From Diplonema papillatum (Eukaryota > Euglenozoa > Diplonemea > Diplonemida > Diplonemidae): 64,000 nucleotides of DNA. The stretch's first letter is position 1. Each line of letters opens with the position of its first letter. The notes below the pieces were generated by a model. The model ran no database searches and was not told the DNA's origin. It saw nothing but the letters and a program-made list of their open reading frames with translations. Of this stretch, positions 26,188 to 36,843 are shown piece after piece. The DNA is taken from NCBI GenBank assembly GCA_030068145.1, contig JAPJBO010000827.1:37933-101932 (forward strand), in the 5' to 3' direction. The translations under genes and the position numbers were made by a program.

Positions 26188-26736
26188 ATGTCGAAAGCCC
26201 CGTACCTGCACCCGTCGCAGCGAAACCTGCGCACGGAGCAAGTTGGCCCAAGCTCGCACCAGAATGAGTACCATGTCGGTGTGTTGCAGGGCAACTGGGT
26301 CGAGGACCGGGTGATGTTCTCGCAGAAGGGGTCCGAGGCGCAAAATGTGAAGGCCGACTGCCTGACGATCAGCCGCGCGAGCTACCAGAAGCCGGCGAAG
26401 GGGATGAAGTACCGCTCGGACGCCGTGTCTCAGAGCGAAACGGACCGGCACCTGATCTTCGGCCACGGGAACGACTTGCTACAGACGAACTACACGACGA
26501 TGAACGACCTCACGTACACCGACATCTCGAAGCCTGGCACCGGCACAATCAAGACGGAGACCGCTCTGCAGGTACAGGGTAACGCACAGCGCTCCAGGTT
26601 GGTCGAGAAGAAAAAGTCTGCGTGGCAGACCGAGAACGACCCGGAGCAGGACTGCTTCGTCACCACCAAAAAGCACACGCACGACTGGACCGGCGACACC
26701 ATCCTGAAGGCAACCGCGGCCCGCAGAGGCTTGTAA
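26188..26736 (+). CDS. 182-residue protein, possible axonemal microtubule-inner-protein (CFAP-like)
   Basis: The start is the ATG at 26188 in an ACAACCATGTC context. The frame is open further upstream, but base composition turns coding only here. It ends in TAA 26736. The protein is hydrophilic, single-exon and has no membrane segment or signal. Residues 32-43 read VGVLQGNWVEDR. A GNW-x-E-(E/D)-R box of this kind is found near the N-terminus of several small axonemal microtubule inner proteins, such as CFAP107 and CFAP68, as I recall those families. Aromatic and Thr/Tyr-rich short motifs follow, for example LLQTNYTTMNDLTY. A role inside flagellar doublet microtubules is an inference from that box and the size. 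Confidence 0.45.
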   Translation: MSKAPYLHPSQRNLRTEQVGPSSHQNEYHVGVLQGNWVEDRVMFSQKGSEAQNVKADCLTISRASYQKPAKGMKYRSDAVSQSETDRHLIFGHGNDLLQTNYTTMNDLTYTDISKPGTGTIKTETALQVQGNAQRSRLVEKKKSAWQTENDPEQDCFVTTKKHTHDWTGDTILKATAARRGL

Positions 26737-26889
26737 GCGGGCCGGCAATTCGCCGACACTCGCCCGGTCACCTCAGAATGCAACGCAAATTGCTTACACA
26801 GCTTGGGTTTCGCGTGGCGATTCGCCTCTTCGCCGCCTTTTCATCGCAAAGGCTTGCACAAAGGCGACCGAAGGCGCAGCACAAGTGAA

Positions 26890-27400
26890 GGACCAGATCC
26901 TTCTTTTTTTCCCTGACTTTTCGGGGACGACTGCCGGGGATGACCTGTGAGCTTGCTTTGCATTATATTGAGCCGATCCATCCCCTCTTGATAGACCGTG
27001 ATAGACCGAATAATGCAGTACCGGGCAATTCGATGCGGCTCTAGAGACTAGGGATGGACCTGATAGACCGTGATGGACCGTGATTTACTGTGATAAACAG
27101 CGGCAGGCACTTCGATGCAGTTTCAAGAGATAGGGACGGACCGGCTCATATATGTTGGAGTTCTCCGTCGGCTACTTACCTGCAGTAGGAGAATGCTGCT
27201 ACGGCAAGTTTCACTGGAATACAGAAAAGGGGGAAAGCAAGGGTTTAACGTACGATGGGGTAGCCCCCCGAGATAGCCACCATGTGTGCGAGAATAGGCT
27301 ATCCCAGGAGGTCATCCCACCAGACCCGTCTTCTTTTCCCCGACTTTTCGGGACGACTGCCGGGGGATGACCTGCGTGAGCCTGCTTTGCATTCTATGTT
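26890..27400 (+). repeat. Direct duplication flanking MITE copy 2
   Basis: 26895-26968 (CCTGACTTTTCGGGGACGAC to GCTTTGCATTATAT) recurs at 27335-27402 (CCCGACTTTTCGGGACGACT to GCTTTGCATTCTATG). The MITE lies directly after the first copy, so the second copy shows the site without the insertion. Confidence 0.8.
26969..27148 (+). mobile_element. MITE, copy 2 (180 bp, TSD TATAT)
   Basis: The ends are TGAGCCGATCCATCCC and GGGACGGACCGGCTCA. TATAT flanks it at 26964-26968 and 27149-27153. The interior matches 13713-13882 over its whole length with a 10-bp indel. Confidence 0.93.
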
Positions 27401-27402
27401 GA

Positions 27403-28069
27403 TGTGTCGCCGGATGGGACACGTTTTGCGTTTTTCGGGGCTTTTCGGGTTCTGAGCCTTTGGGTGCCGCAGAGTGTTGCGCGCGACACGAGGTTCAAGA
27501 TCAGAACCAGCGGACTCAACGCAAACGTGTATGCTATCGGCGCCTTTTGTTATGTTGCTGTCGTATTTGTCATGTCTTCAGTGCATTGTCACAAGTGCCC
27601 GTGCCATCGTGCCGGCGCAGCACACAATGAGAGACGCGAAGAACAAGAAAGAAATCCCCCCCCCCCCCCCCCCCCCCCGGTGACGTTCCGCCCTCGACAG
27701 GCGCGATCCTTTTTCTCCCCACCACCGCCGGGCGAAATCTCATGCACCTTTCCTCTCTCCGACGGGTGCTCCTGCACTTGTTCCCAGCCCCCCCTTCCAC
27801 CGCCCCCTTCGTCTTCCATTAGTGTGAATATTTCAACGCGCTTCCTTCTTTACTCTCTCTCTCTCTCCGTTCCACGCATCCGGGACTCTGTCTGCAGTCC
27901 TTTGCAGATTGCAGCGCACCATTCGGTGGTATGTGGTGGCATGAACCAATTTTCGGCTGGTACACTCCAAATGGATCGTGCCCATGCTATGGCAGAGCTT
28001 GGCGGCGCCGAGCCTGCGCACCGAAGACTGGAAAAATACGGTCGTGGGGAGGCACATTAAATTGTTGAA
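27403..28069. other. Spacer with a C-homopolymer (27657-27678) and pyrimidine tracts
   Basis: No gene recognised. The C-run is 20 or more bases long. Open frames on both strands lack coding character. Confidence 0.5.
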
Positions 28070-28295
28070 CCTCTTTTGTATAAGCACCAGCTTTGTAGGA
28101 AATGCTTGAGGAGACTGCCAGATCAAAGGGGGTAAATGTGCTGTAGCCCACACGAAACACAGGTAAATCTGGGTGTAGTGGCGGGCGTAGGCGTTCAACA
28201 AAAAAGACCCACTTTGTAGTTGTATTGTTTTCTCCCCCTCTAGCCTCCTTCGAAATGAGCACAAGGCAGTCCCTCGAGTATTTTTGTGGGTGGGC
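28070..28295 (+). repeat. Dispersed repeat D, copy 1
   Basis: The stretch from TTTTGTATAAGCACC to CCTCGAGTATTTTTG is shared with 44237-44405 and 61661-61795. Shorter fragments are at about 44690-44748 and 53965-54020. Confidence 0.85.
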
Positions 28296-28423
28296 GCTGT
28301 CCACAACACGTGGCCGTTTTTGTCTGAGCGAGTCAGCCGCGAGGCGGCAGCCAAAAACGAATCGGACGGTACAGCATCCGTACATCTGAGCAAGTCGCTG
28401 CTGCAGGTGCGTTCGACGGACTG

Positions 28424-28640
28424 TGCTCTGCTTCGTGCTGACTGCCCTACAAGAGACACTGCTTGACACCCTCTGAATATCCGTTGACCGATCTGCTTCG
28501 GCACCGACTGCTTGGAAGAGGGACCGTGCTCTGCGTCGTGCTGACTGTCTACAAGAGACACCGCTTGACACTCTCTGAGTACCCGTTGACTGATCTGCTT
28601 CGGCACCGAAGGGACTGTGCTCTGCTTCGTGCTGACTGTC
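28424..28640 (+). repeat. ~95-bp tandem repeat, 2.3 copies, upstream of the ankyrin gene
   Basis: Units begin GTGCTCTGCTTCGTGCTGAC and contain ACAAGAGACAC and GATCTGCTTCGGCACCG. They lie directly upstream of the ankyrin gene and could belong to its promoter or leader. Confidence 0.85.
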
Positions 28641-28744
28641 CTAGTAAGTTGTATTGTAGTACGACCAACTACTTATTCGTCATAGTACCAACACTGCATC
28701 GTTACCACAAAAAAGGAAACTGGAACGATCTGTCTCAAGCAACG

Positions 28745-31700
28745 ATGGTCGCCATGAGTGCGATACCCGACGAAGACAAGCTCGGCGCCCCGGCCCTCCT
28801 GCTCGCGAGCAGCCAAGGGCACGCCCACGTCGTCGACCGGCTGCTGGGCACTGCACGCGCCGACGTCAACCTAGCCAACATCGCCGGCGCGACGCCGCTC
28901 GCCGTTGCTAGCAGGAACGGCCACGCCGCCGTCGTGGGGCAGCTGCTGGCGGGCGGGGCCGCCGCCGACGTGGCGGCGGCCGACGGGAGCACCGCCCTGC
29001 TGCACGCCTGCCACCGCGGCCACGAAGGCGTCGTGGCCCGGCTGCTGCGGGCCGGGGCCAGCGCCGGCGGCGCGCTCACCGACGGCGCCGCGGCGCTGTT
29101 CTTCGCGGGGCTGGGCGGCAGCGAGTGGATCGTGGCGCAGCTGCTGGCCGCGGGCGCGGCGGTCGACGCGTCGGACACCGACGGCGTCACGGCGCTGATG
29201 GCCGCGGCCCAGCAGGGCCACGAGGCCGCCGTCCGGGCGCTGCTGGCCGCCGGCGCGGACTGCGCCGCCGCCGACGCCGAAGGCGCCACGGCTCTCCTCT
29301 CCGCCTGCCACAGCGGCCACGAAGGCGTTGTGCGGACGCTGCTGGCGGCGGGGGCGGACCCGTGCGTTTCGGGGAGCGGCGGGGTTTCCGCGGTGTCGCT
29401 CGCGGCGCTCAATGGGCACGCCGCCGTGGCGGAGCTGCTGCTGGGCGCCGGGGCTGATCCGAACGCGGTGGACGACGACGGCGTCACGCCGCTTGTCCTA
29501 GCGAGTCAACACGGCTGCGCGCGTGTCGTGAACGCTCTGCTGGCGGCCGGCGCCGAGGTGAACGCGGCGGACAATGACGGCGGCACGGCCCTCCTGTTTG
29601 CGAGTCATGCCGGCCGGGAGGCCGCGGTTGCTGCCCTGCTGCGGGAGGGAGGCGACGTGCGCGCGGGCAACAGCGGGCGGCTCACGGCGCTCGCGCTGGC
29701 CGCGCAGAACGGCCACGCCGGGGTGGCGCGGCTGCTGCTGGCGGCGGGGGCCGACGCGAACGCAGCCGACGCCGGCGGCATCACGGCGCTCGTCCTCGCG
29801 AGCCAGAACCGGCACGGCGGCATCGTGGCGGACCTGCTGGGCGCGGGCGCCGACGTGAACGCGGCCAGCGCGAACGGGCTGACCGCTGTCTTACTCGCAG
29901 CGCAGAACGGCCACGAGTGCATCGTGAAGGAGTTGCTGGCCGCCGGGGCCGACCCGAATGCAGCCGACGACGAAGGAGACACGGCGCTCCTCCTCGCGTG
30001 CCGGCACGGCCACATCGGCGTCGTGGCCCTCCTGCTGCCGGCGGGCGCCGACGCACGGGCGGCGGATGCCGCTGGTGCCACCGGCCTCATGGGGGCCAGC
30101 GAAAACGGCCACGAGGGCATCGTGCGCGAGCTGCTGGCCGCCGGGGTTGACCCGAATGCGGCGGACGACGAAGGAGACACGGCGCTCCTCCGCGCGTGCC
30201 GGCACGGCCACAGTGGTGTCGTGGCCCTCCTGCTGTCGGCGGGCGCCGACGTGCGGGCGGCGGGTGCCGCCGGCGCCACCGGCCTCATGGCGGCCTGCGA
30301 GAATGGCCACGGGAGTATCGCGCGGCTGCTGCTGGAGGCTGGCGCGGATGTCGACCAGTCGCGTGGTGACGGGGCGACAGCGCTGATCCTCGCGAGCCGG
30401 AACGGCCACGAGGACGCGGTCGGAGCCCTGCTGACGGCGGGAGCCGCCGTGAACGTGTCCGACGCCGCGGGGGATGGACCCCTGGCGGGCGCGAGTCAGA
30501 ATGGGCACGCGGCCGTGGTTGCCCGCCTGCTGGCGGCGGCGGCGGGCGTGGACGCCGCGTCGGGGGAAGGGTACACGCCGCTGATCCTCGCGAGCCTGAA
30601 CGGCCATGCGCAGGCGGTAGAAGCCCTGCTGGCGGGCGGGGCCGGTGTGCACGCCACCGACGGCACCGGCGCGACCGCGGCCTTCGTCGCGAGCCAGAAC
30701 GGGCACGCGGCTGTGGTCGCCCGGCTGCTGGCCGCCGGCGCCGCCGCCGGCGCGGCCCGCGCCGACGGCAGCACGGCGCTGCACTTCGCGAGCCACAACG
30801 GCCACGCCGGCGTCGTGGCGGAGCTGCTGGCGGCGGGGGCGGACGCCGACGCCGCCGACGGCAGGGGGGTCACGGCTCTCGTCCTGGCGTGCCAGGCGGG
30901 GCACGCAGCCGCGGCGGCGGAGCTGCTGGGGGCGGGCGTCCGCGTCAACGTCGCCGCCGGCGGGCGCTTCACCGCGCTGTTCCTCGCGTGCCAGAACGGG
31001 CACGAGGGCGTCGTGGGGGACCTGCTGCGGGCGGGCGCGGACGTGGGCTTTGCGGACCCGGACGGCGACACGTGCCTCGCCGCAGCGAGCCTGAACGGCC
31101 ACGAAGCCGTCGTGAGGCGGTTGCTTGCTGCCAGCGCCGACGCCAACGTGCCGCGTGGCGACGGCGGCACTGCGCGGCCGCGTGTCTCAACGGGCACAAC
31201 ATCATCGCAGGTGACCTACTGGCCGCCGGGGCCCGCGTGGACGCTGAAGACAACGAAGGCGCCACCGCGCTCACCGCAGCGAGTCTGAATGGCCACGAAA
31301 CAGTCGTGAATTGCCTGCTGGCGGCTGGCGCCGATGCCAACGCGTCGCGCAGCGACGGCGGCACTGCGCTGATGGCCGCTTGCCTGAACGGCCACGGAAT
31401 TGTTGCGGGAGACCTGCTGGCTGCCGGGGCCCGCGTGGACGCTGCGAACCACGAAGGCGCCACCGCACTCACCGCAGCGAGCCTGAATGGCCACGAAGCA
31501 GTCGTGAATCGCCTGCTAGCTGCTGGGGCCCGCGTGGACGCTGCGAACCACGAAGGCGCCACCGCGCTCACCGCAGCGAGCCTGAATGGCCACGAAGCAG
31601 TCGTGAATCGCCTGCTGGCGGCTGGCGCCGACGCCAACGCGCCGCGCAGCGACGGCGGCACAGCGCTCATGGCCGCTTGCCTGAACGGCCACGAGATCGT

Positions 31701-33018
31701 TGTGGATGATCTGCTGGCTGCCGGGGCCCGCGTGAACGCTGCGGACAACGAAGGCGCCACCGCGCTTTCCGCCGCGAGCCAGAGTGGCCACGAAGAGGTC
31801 GTGGTGCATCTGTTGACTGCCGGCGCCGACCCCAACGCGGCAAGCCGTACTTCTGGCACTGCACTCACCGAGGCGAGTATGTGCGGCCACGCCCGCGTTG
31901 TGAAGACGCTGTTGGCGGCCGGCGCTGATCTGAGGGCAACGGCCGCCGACGGTGCCACCGCACTGTTCCTCGCGAGCCAGAACGGCCACGACCTCGTCGT
32001 GCGCGAATTACTGGCGGCCGGCGACAGCGTCGACGGGCCGAGCAAAAGCGGGGGCACCGCCCTCATGGCCGCGAGTTTGAACGGGCACCGACGCGTCGCG
32101 GCACGGCTGCTGGCGGCGGGCGGCAGCGTCGGCGCCGCCGCCGACAACGGCGACACGGCCCTCATGCTCGCGAGTCTCAACGGACACGCCCCCGTCGTGG
32201 CGGACCTGCTGGGCGCCGGCGCGAGCGTCGACGAGGCCGCCGCCAATGGGGAAACCGCGTTGATGCTCGCAAGCCAGTCCGGCCACGAAGCCGTCGTGAA
32301 GCAGCTCCTTGCGGCTGGGGCAGATGTGGACGCGGAAGCCGAGAAGGGGGCTACTGCGCTCATCCTCGCGAGCCTGCACGGCCACGACCGTGCCGTAGCG
32401 GAGCTGTTGACCGCCGGAGCCCAGGTGAACGATTCCGACGACGGCGGCGAAACCGCGTTGATACTCGCCAGCCTGTCCGGCCACGAAACCGTCGTGAAGC
32501 AGCTCCTTGCCGCCGGAGCAGAAGTGGACGCGGAGGCAGAGAAAGGTGCTACCGCGCTCATCCTCGCGAGCCTGCACGGCCACGAGCGTGTGGTAGGAGA
32601 GCTGCTGACCGCGGGGGCAGAGGTGAACGAGGCCGACGACAACGGCGAAACCGCGTTGATGCTCGCCAGCCTGTCCGGCCACGCAACCGTCGTGAAGCAG
32701 CTCCTTGCCGCTGGGGCGGACGTAGACGCGGAGGCCGAGAAAGGCGCTACCGCGCTCATCTTCGCGAGCTTGCACGGCCACGACTGCGTGGTAGGGGAGC
32801 TGCTGACCGCCGGGGCAGAGGTGAACGAGGCCGACGACGGCGGCGAAACCGCGTTGATGCTCGCCAGCCTGTCCGGCCACGAAGCCGTCGTGAAGCGGCT
32901 GCTGCTGGCCGGCGCCGACGCCGGCGCCGTCAGCATCGCGGGTGACACCGCACGAACTCTCGCGCAGTCGAACGGCCACGACAACATCGCAAAGGAGCTG
33001 GCCGACGCTGCAAACTGA
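28745..33018 (+). CDS. Giant ankyrin-repeat protein gene (~42 repeats), broken by a 4-bp deletion
   Basis: The start is set at ATG 28745 (a second ATG is at 28754); TGA ends it at 33018. Nearly the whole product is ankyrin repeats of 33 residues, pattern DG-TALxxASxNGHxxVVxxLLxAGADVNA, so it is a protein-protein interaction scaffold. Around 31175/31176 the frame shifts. The sister repeats near 31371 and 31671 read GCGC, then TGAT or TCAT, then GGCCGC, whereas here the four bases are missing. Adding four to the span gives exactly 1426 codons. Repeats 31250-31760 are nearly identical to one another, so unequal crossing-over is recent. There is no signal peptide or membrane helix. It is either a pseudogene, a sequencing artefact, or two proteins. 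Confidence 0.85.
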
Positions 33019-33523
33019 CACAGGGGGCGGAGCCCACAAGTTCCTGCAGTGAGCAAACGGCACGAGAGCAACGTGCCGGTCACAACCCGTTCTCGTAGTC
33101 CTGAGCAACCATGCCTAATCATCGCGCGCTGCCCCAGCAGCATTTCTAGCGGGAGGCAATCCATGGCGTCTGCCCCTTTGCGTTTTCTTCGTCATCCAGC
33201 TCCGTTTCAGCGTTGCCTAAGACGTACGAAACCCCAGACACTAAATAGATGCAGAAAACCAGGAAAAGCCTCGGCAAAAACTTGTTTTCACGTTCCTTCC
33301 CTGACCAAGGGACTTTGGTATTAGTTCAAGTTCAATTTGCACTCTTCGGCTCTCCGAAAGGGAAGGCAGCTATTTTTTCCTTGGCAAACCTCTCCCTTTG
33401 CTTAGCATTCTGCGATCCAGGCAGTTCAACAAGTTGTTCGTCGTCTGGTGAGGGGCCCAAAAAGACGGGGCTGAAAATACGCGAAATTAGAATTTACCTT
33501 GGGAGGGAAAACTATTATAACAG
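33019..33523. other. 3' flank of the ankyrin gene, nothing else seen
   Basis: No exon, repeat or RNA gene recognised. Confidence 0.5.
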
Positions 33524-33748
33524 TTAAAAAGGAATGAGGAATATTGACAGCGGTTTAACCTGAACGCGTACAGGTAAAATTGCACAAAAAATGCAGCACG
33601 ATTCGTAGGGAAGAAGACCTTCTTTGCGCGCCATCCTTGTGAAGAACGGCGGAAAGAACTGACAAATCAACCCTCGCAGGTTTCTCCTCGTCCACGTACC
33701 GGACGGTAGCAACCTGGCCACGGCCACGTTCCTCGCTGACGGGAATGC
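33524..33748 (+). repeat. Dispersed repeat F, copy 1
   Basis: The stretch from TTAAAAAGGAATGA to GGGAATGCGTCTG is about 90 percent the same by eye as 38028-38253. No open frame is conserved. Confidence 0.88.
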
Positions 33749-34385
33749 GTCTGTCATGACGTGCGCGACTTTCTGCTGGCCCTGTTTTCCCAGCTTGACA
33801 GAGAGCATCGGCGCAGTGGTGGATAGAAGTGTGGCTCCTTTCCTCCGTAAGTTCACAACAAAGTCTCAAAAAGTTTGACTGCTTTGAGTGATGTATATGT
33901 GCAGCGAAACCCGGCGATTCATTAAGTGGAGGCCCTGCTCCTTGATCTTGCAGAGACGTTGGTCGGCGCCGCCGGAGACATTCGATCTGGACGAACCATC
34001 TGGACGTGCATTGCGCGCAGACTGACTGCGATGAACGATTGGTTCCAAGCCAGCTACTGCTCACAGCAAAGCCACACAAGGTGCTCAAAGGTTGATGGCT
34101 GGTGAAGGCTGACTGCTGCCCCACACAAGACAAGCTGAGGGAGAGAAAATTATACTACCTCGGATGGCACGGCTCGTATACATATTATTTTGACCACGAG
34201 CGTCTGCCTCGCCGCAAGTTAGCGCCATGTATGTTGGACGTTGGACCAACAACTTGCTCTAGAAAAAAAACCCGCTCCTCGCCTGCTGCTGCCGCCTGCC
34301 CAGTTTTGGGGGGGGACGTCTGCAAGATGAGGGCAGAGAGGGCGACGGCATCCGCCCACATCGCCGCGCTTCGCGACCACGACGC
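33749..34385. other. Spacer, no gene recognised
   Basis: A short word, AAACCCGCTCCTCGCCTGC, near 34265 recurs near 40325. Otherwise nothing is seen. Confidence 0.4.
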
Positions 34386-34540
34386 TCACCGACGGGCTCC
34401 TCTCGCGCTGCGCCGCGGGGAAGCCGCCGCGGCAGAGCACCCGGCCCGCCCGCCGCATGACGTCGCCGCCCAGCAGCCCTTGCACGAAGTCGCACGGGCG
34501 AGCATCCGGCTCCCTCTCTTCGGCCGCCGGTCCCGGCGGC
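34386..34540 (-). CDS. Possible single minus-strand exon, unknown protein
   Basis: On the minus strand the GC-rich stretch reads open as about 50 codons and ends at a good 5' splice site, CCGTCG followed by GTGAGC (34382-34387). The opposite strand is also open, so the strand choice rests on the splice site. Its upstream side is the minisatellite 34538-35195. No other exon of this gene was identified. Confidence 0.2.
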
Positions 34541-35195
34541 AGCTCGACAGCTTCTTGGTCGACAGGTCGACAGCTCGACAGCTGGTCGACAGCTTCTTGG
34601 TCGACAGCTCGACAGCTTCTTGGTCGACAGCTCGACAGCTTCTTGGTCGACCGACAGCTTCTTGGTCGACAGCTCGACAGCTTCTTGGTCGACAGCTCGA
34701 CAGCTGGTCGACAGCTCGACAGCTTCTTGGTCGACAGCTCGACAGCTTCTTGGTCGACAGCTCGACAGCTTCTTGGTCGACAGCTCGACAGCTTCTTGGT
34801 CGACAGCTCGACAGCTGGTCGACAGCTCGACAGCTTCTTGGTCGACAGCTCGACAGCTTCTTGGTCGACAGCTCGACAGCTGGTCGACAGCTCGACAGCT
34901 TCTTGGTCGACAGCTCGACAGCTTCTTGGTCGACAGCTCGACAGCTGGTCGACAGCTCGACAGCTTCTTGGTCGACAGCTCGACAGCTGGTCGACAGCTC
35001 GACAGCTTCTTGGTCGACAGCTCGACAGCTGGTCGACAGCTCGACAGCTTCTTGGTCGACAGCTCGACAGCTGGTCGACAGCTCGACAGCTTCTTGGTCG
35101 ACAGCTCGACAGCTGGTCGACAGCTTCTTGGTCGACAGCTCGACAGCTTCTTGGTCGAAAGCTCGACAGCTTCTTGGTCGACAGCTCGACGACTT
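34538..35195. repeat. ~23-bp compound minisatellite (SalI-like GTCGAC repeats)
   Basis: Two sub-units alternate, GTCGACAGCTCGACAGCTTCTTG and the shorter GTCGACAGCTCGACAGCTG, for about 650 bp. Because the array contains few stops it creates long artefactual open frames on both strands. Confidence 0.97.
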
Positions 35196-35229
35196 TTAAG
35201 TTGTAGTTCCGGAGGCGAGCCTGTGGGCT

Positions 35230-35560
35230 GGCTGTGCCTTGAGGTCATCAAGGTCGATCGGCCGCGTCTTGCGTTACACAGATCCACACGAGTCGCTATC
35301 GGGGTCAGAGACGTCATCAATGTCCTCAATGGCAATGGGTCCCTTCCTCGCTTTCTCTTTGATGCAGGCGAAGGACAGGTGCCAGCATCCAGATCCTGCA
35401 CAGAGAGCTCGTCCAGGTCCATCATCACTGATGCATCAAGGTTCACCACCTCTACTGCATCGTTGTGTTCTCTGCAGCACGTCTCGGAGGTGTGGTGGCA
35501 GGACTACAGTACATGCCAGCAATGCGAGAGCTGCTGCGGGCATAGGCAGTTTATGTTGTG
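35230..35560 (-). pseudogene. Decayed minus-strand coding fragment with a CC-x-E-H finger remnant
   Basis: Read on the minus strand from about 35555, a C-x6-CC-x2-H remnant (SCHHTSETCCREHND) is followed by an acidic stretch, a KRKRGR basic patch, and in the neighbouring frame an Asp/Ser-rich end with a stop. A stop and a frameshift interrupt it. The finger resembles those at the C-terminus of the minus-strand retrotransposon and the fragment at 48356-48620, so it may be the 3' end of a related element. Confidence 0.35.
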
Positions 35561-35604
35561 TGTTTAGCCCAGTAGACAGTTACTGGTGACTGGGCTAAAC
35601 ACAC
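35558..35604. repeat. Perfect 16-bp stem, 15-nt loop hairpin
   Basis: GTGTGTTTAGCCCAGT (35558-35573) is the exact complement of ACTGGGCTAAACACAC (35589-35604). It could be a terminator or the ends of a very small element. Confidence 0.9.
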
Positions 35605-35889
35605 CAGCCTCACTTGGGAATGAGCCTCACTCTAAGTGACACTGAACCGGAAAAATTGCTGAGTGATCTCAGTTGATAACATTTTGCGCCGTAAACTCAT
35701 GCGACACTGACCCAAGAAAAATGCCGTACATGCCACTGGTTGGTTGGTAGTTAAATAGTGCGTAAATAGTACGAGTCACTTTTTGAAAAATTTGGGGGGT
35801 GTACTTTTAACTTTTTCAGGAAATATCCGACTGTTACTACCTAAATAGTACGAGGGGGGGGCTTTATTAGTGTAGGAATCCACTACCTT

Positions 35890-36380
35890 CGGATGGGCTA
35901 GTCTGACACTTGCTGTTATTAAGGGGGGGTAAAGTACGTGCGCTCGGCTAAGGGCCGGCGCGGGGCGAGACTGGAGGCAGTAGTTAAAGTTCGAGAAACA
36001 GTAAAGTTCGGGCGAAGCTGAGTTCGGGCGAAGCAAAGTTTCAGTGAACCAAACCGGGTGAAGCTAAGATCTGGTGAAGCAAAGCAAAAGTCGGGTTGTG
36101 GTGATGCTGACTCGGGCGGAGCTGAGTTCGGCGTGTAGTTGCAAGTTTAGCCTCGGCGCAAGTACCCGGGGGGGAGACCCTACGTTCTGGTGAAGCAAAG
36201 CAAAGTGCGGGCGAAGCAATTCGGGTTCTGGTGACACTGAGTTCGGCGTGTGGTAGCAAGTTTAGCGCCAGTACCCGGGGGGGGAGACCCCCGACTCCGT
36301 TTCCCGTGGTGCCCAAATACCGCGAGATAATGAGAAACTCCGCAAAAAAACGCAATTTTCGGGCGCATTAGTCTTGCATT
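35890..36380. repeat. Imperfect tandem units and a shared GGGCTAGTCTGACACTTGCT word
   Basis: Two ~115-bp units (about 36062-36180 and 36181-36300) share GGTGAAGCAAAGCAAA, GAGTTCGGCGTG and AGTACCCGGGGGG. The word at 35900-35920 recurs at 36704-36726. Noncoding. Confidence 0.6.
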
Positions 36381-36383
36381 AGA

Positions 36384-36511
36384 CCCCGAAACCCAACAAA
36401 CCTCAAAAACAATCTTCGACCGGAAAAGTGTGAGGGGCGGGGTTCGAACCCGGCCGACCGGCCTGAAGGCCGGCGCCCGCTCACTCTGCCACCCTGTGCA
36501 TTTTCCCAGAA
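36384..36511 (-). repeat. tRNA-derived SINE (repeat E), copy 1
   Basis: On the minus strand the block has a pol III A-box, TGGCAGAGTG (36482-36491), and a B-box around GGGTTCGAACCCCG. It is followed by a shared tail complementary to CGACCGGAAAAGTGT and ACCCCGAAA. The same order occurs at 58983-59102. The acceptor ends do not pair and the anticodon loop is irregular, so it is not a working tRNA. Confidence 0.6.
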
Positions 36512-36843
36512 GGGAAAAAAGCTTGCTCTGAACTATTATCCAGTCCAAAAACAATACGGTTTCATAATTGGTGCAAGAAAAGCCGGGTTGGCTCGAATAG
36601 AGGCTATTCACATTGCATGTTCATAGGACCTCCAGTCTCGAAAAATGTAAAGACAAGCGGACTTTCTGAAAACAGTCTAAGCAACCACCCAACCGCTTCC
36701 AGGGGTGGGCTAGTCTGACACTTGCTGTCGTTGGGGCGCACGAAGAAGGAAATAAAAAGAAAGGCCAATGCGAAGGTGAACCACACCCGTCCAGTCGTTC
36801 CACGTTCGGTCCGCGCGACAAGGAACACGGAAGGCGCAAGGGA

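Noticed and set aside
28735..33164. Large minus-strand and off-frame open frames over the ankyrin gene, up to 731 residues
   Set aside because: GC-rich shadow frames of the plus-strand ankyrin repeats; the sense frame has clear ankyrin consensus.
34102..35567. Long open frames through the GTCGAC minisatellite on both strands
   Set aside because: They exist only because the repeat lacks stops; the peptides are pure repeat artefacts without a proper start or codon bias.
36417..36511. Functional tRNA gene (possibly with UCA anticodon)
   Set aside because: A and B boxes are present but acceptor ends do not pair, the anticodon loop has six bases and a second copy is equally degenerate; a SINE fits better.
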